This document shows, one piece after another, positions 19,883 through 20,346 of a DNA stretch of 20,346 bases. The DNA lies in assembly GCA_038496445.1 (NCBI GenBank), contig JALMLS010000318.1, positions 1 to 20,346 on the forward strand, written 5' to 3'. The position numbers and the translations under genes were made by a program. Under the pieces are notes generated by a model. That model was not told the origin of the DNA. It saw only the letters and a list, made by a program, of their open reading frames with translations, and did not search any database. Numbering within the stretch: the first letter of the stretch is position 1; every line of letters begins with the position of its first letter. The stretch is from Trichosphaerium sp. ATCC 40318 (lineage: Eukaryota > Discosea > Flabellinia > Trichosidae).

Positions 19883-20346
19883 ATGACTTCAAGATTTACC
19901 TTATTCTCGCTGTTTGTGTTTATTTACATCACCATAAGCACGTGCGCAGTTGTTTCGAGGTGTACTTGGGAAAATACAACATACACGCTCCATAATGATA
20001 TAGATAACGATTCATGCGAAATGGGTGATGTTCCTAAGAGAACGGACCTAATTATTTATTACTCTTTAGGATTCAATCCTCTTGTACTTGACAGTATTAT
20101 GGAAGCGTCTGTAATGACTTTATTTCCCGTACGACGACAACACAAAATTTATTTTACTTTTCGTTCAAATCACGTGATTTACCGCTAAATAGCGATTACG
20201 TTTGAATATTACCACTTCGAACAGTATTGATTATTTTTGGTATGACAACTCTCTTGTCAGTACCATCGCTATGGAATCAGGATATCCTGGGAGCGTCATA
20301 AATGATACCAGCTGCCCTACACTTGAACGAGGCGTGCGTACAATCG
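19883..20346 (+). CDS. 5' part of a secreted protein gene, truncated by the window end
   Basis: The ATG at 19883 begins a signal peptide (MTSRFTLFSLFVFIYITIST followed by CA). The mature start has CTWENTT, then SCEMGDVPKRTDLIIYY and LVLDSIMEAS. The spacing of C-x-W, D-x-VP and a following VLD segment resembles the start of secreted beta-helix/autotransporter-like repeat proteins. That is a resemblance, not an identification. Exon 1 probably ends at 20110 (donor GTAATG; GTACGA at 20129 is an alternative in the same phase). Exon 2 starts at 20193 after AAATAG and stays open to the window end, with NSIDYFWYDNSLV and a CPTLERGVRTI segment. A CACGTG lies in exon 1 and another in the intron. The remaining exons lie outside the window. 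Confidence 0.65.

Overview
The window is from a eukaryotic nuclear genome, AT-rich and intron-dense. Coding sequence becomes continuous only when many short introns of about 45-230 nt are removed. Most of these are GTA...AG. The DNA also carries a Ty3/gypsy LTR retrotransposon, a tRNA-derived SINE with a poly(A) tail and a hAT-like non-autonomous DNA transposon. A protist or early-branching fungus-like lineage fits; I cannot name the organism. All gene models below were spliced by eye.

Layout. (1) Positions 1-4326 and 10923-15240 are two arms of a near-identical inverted repeat of about 4.3 kb, separated by 6.6 kb. Each arm carries the same 15-exon gene. It encodes a repeat-array protein ending in a PD-(D/E)XK/Vsr-like nuclease domain. 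The left-arm gene (minus strand, 189-3399) has an open frame through all 15 exons (614 aa). The right-arm copy (plus strand, 11849-15051) carries two single-base deletions in exons and is a pseudogene. (2) The spacer between the arms starts with a decayed minus-strand Ty3/gypsy element (4327-8917). It has a single 145-bp LTR, a primer-binding site, a partial gag, and a protease-RT-RNase H region cut off exactly at the left-arm boundary. A SINE with perfect 13-bp target duplications sits in the protease region. A hAT-like element with 25-bp terminal inverted repeats sits between gag and protease. (3) The rest of the spacer holds gene A (9015-10933, plus), a 9-exon secreted and probably GPI-anchored protein. 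(4) Its paralogue, gene B (17266-15359, minus), lies just outside the right arm, so A and B point toward each other across that arm. Exons 1-5 of A and B match almost base for base in length. Their C-terminal parts differ: a Cys-containing module in A, a Thr/Pro-rich stalk in B. (5) Farther right are a decayed F-box/leucine-rich-repeat gene of the type common in giant viruses and their hosts (18679-19560) and the 5' part of another secreted protein (19883 to the window end).

A conserved stretch of about 250 bp occurs three times: upstream of both nuclease copies and far upstream of gene B. It does not keep a reading frame, so it is probably a non-coding element. The region therefore looks like a fast-evolving accessory locus of surface-protein paralogues and a modular nuclease, reshaped by an inverted duplication and nested transposons. 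No functional link between the nuclease and the surface proteins can be shown from sequence alone.
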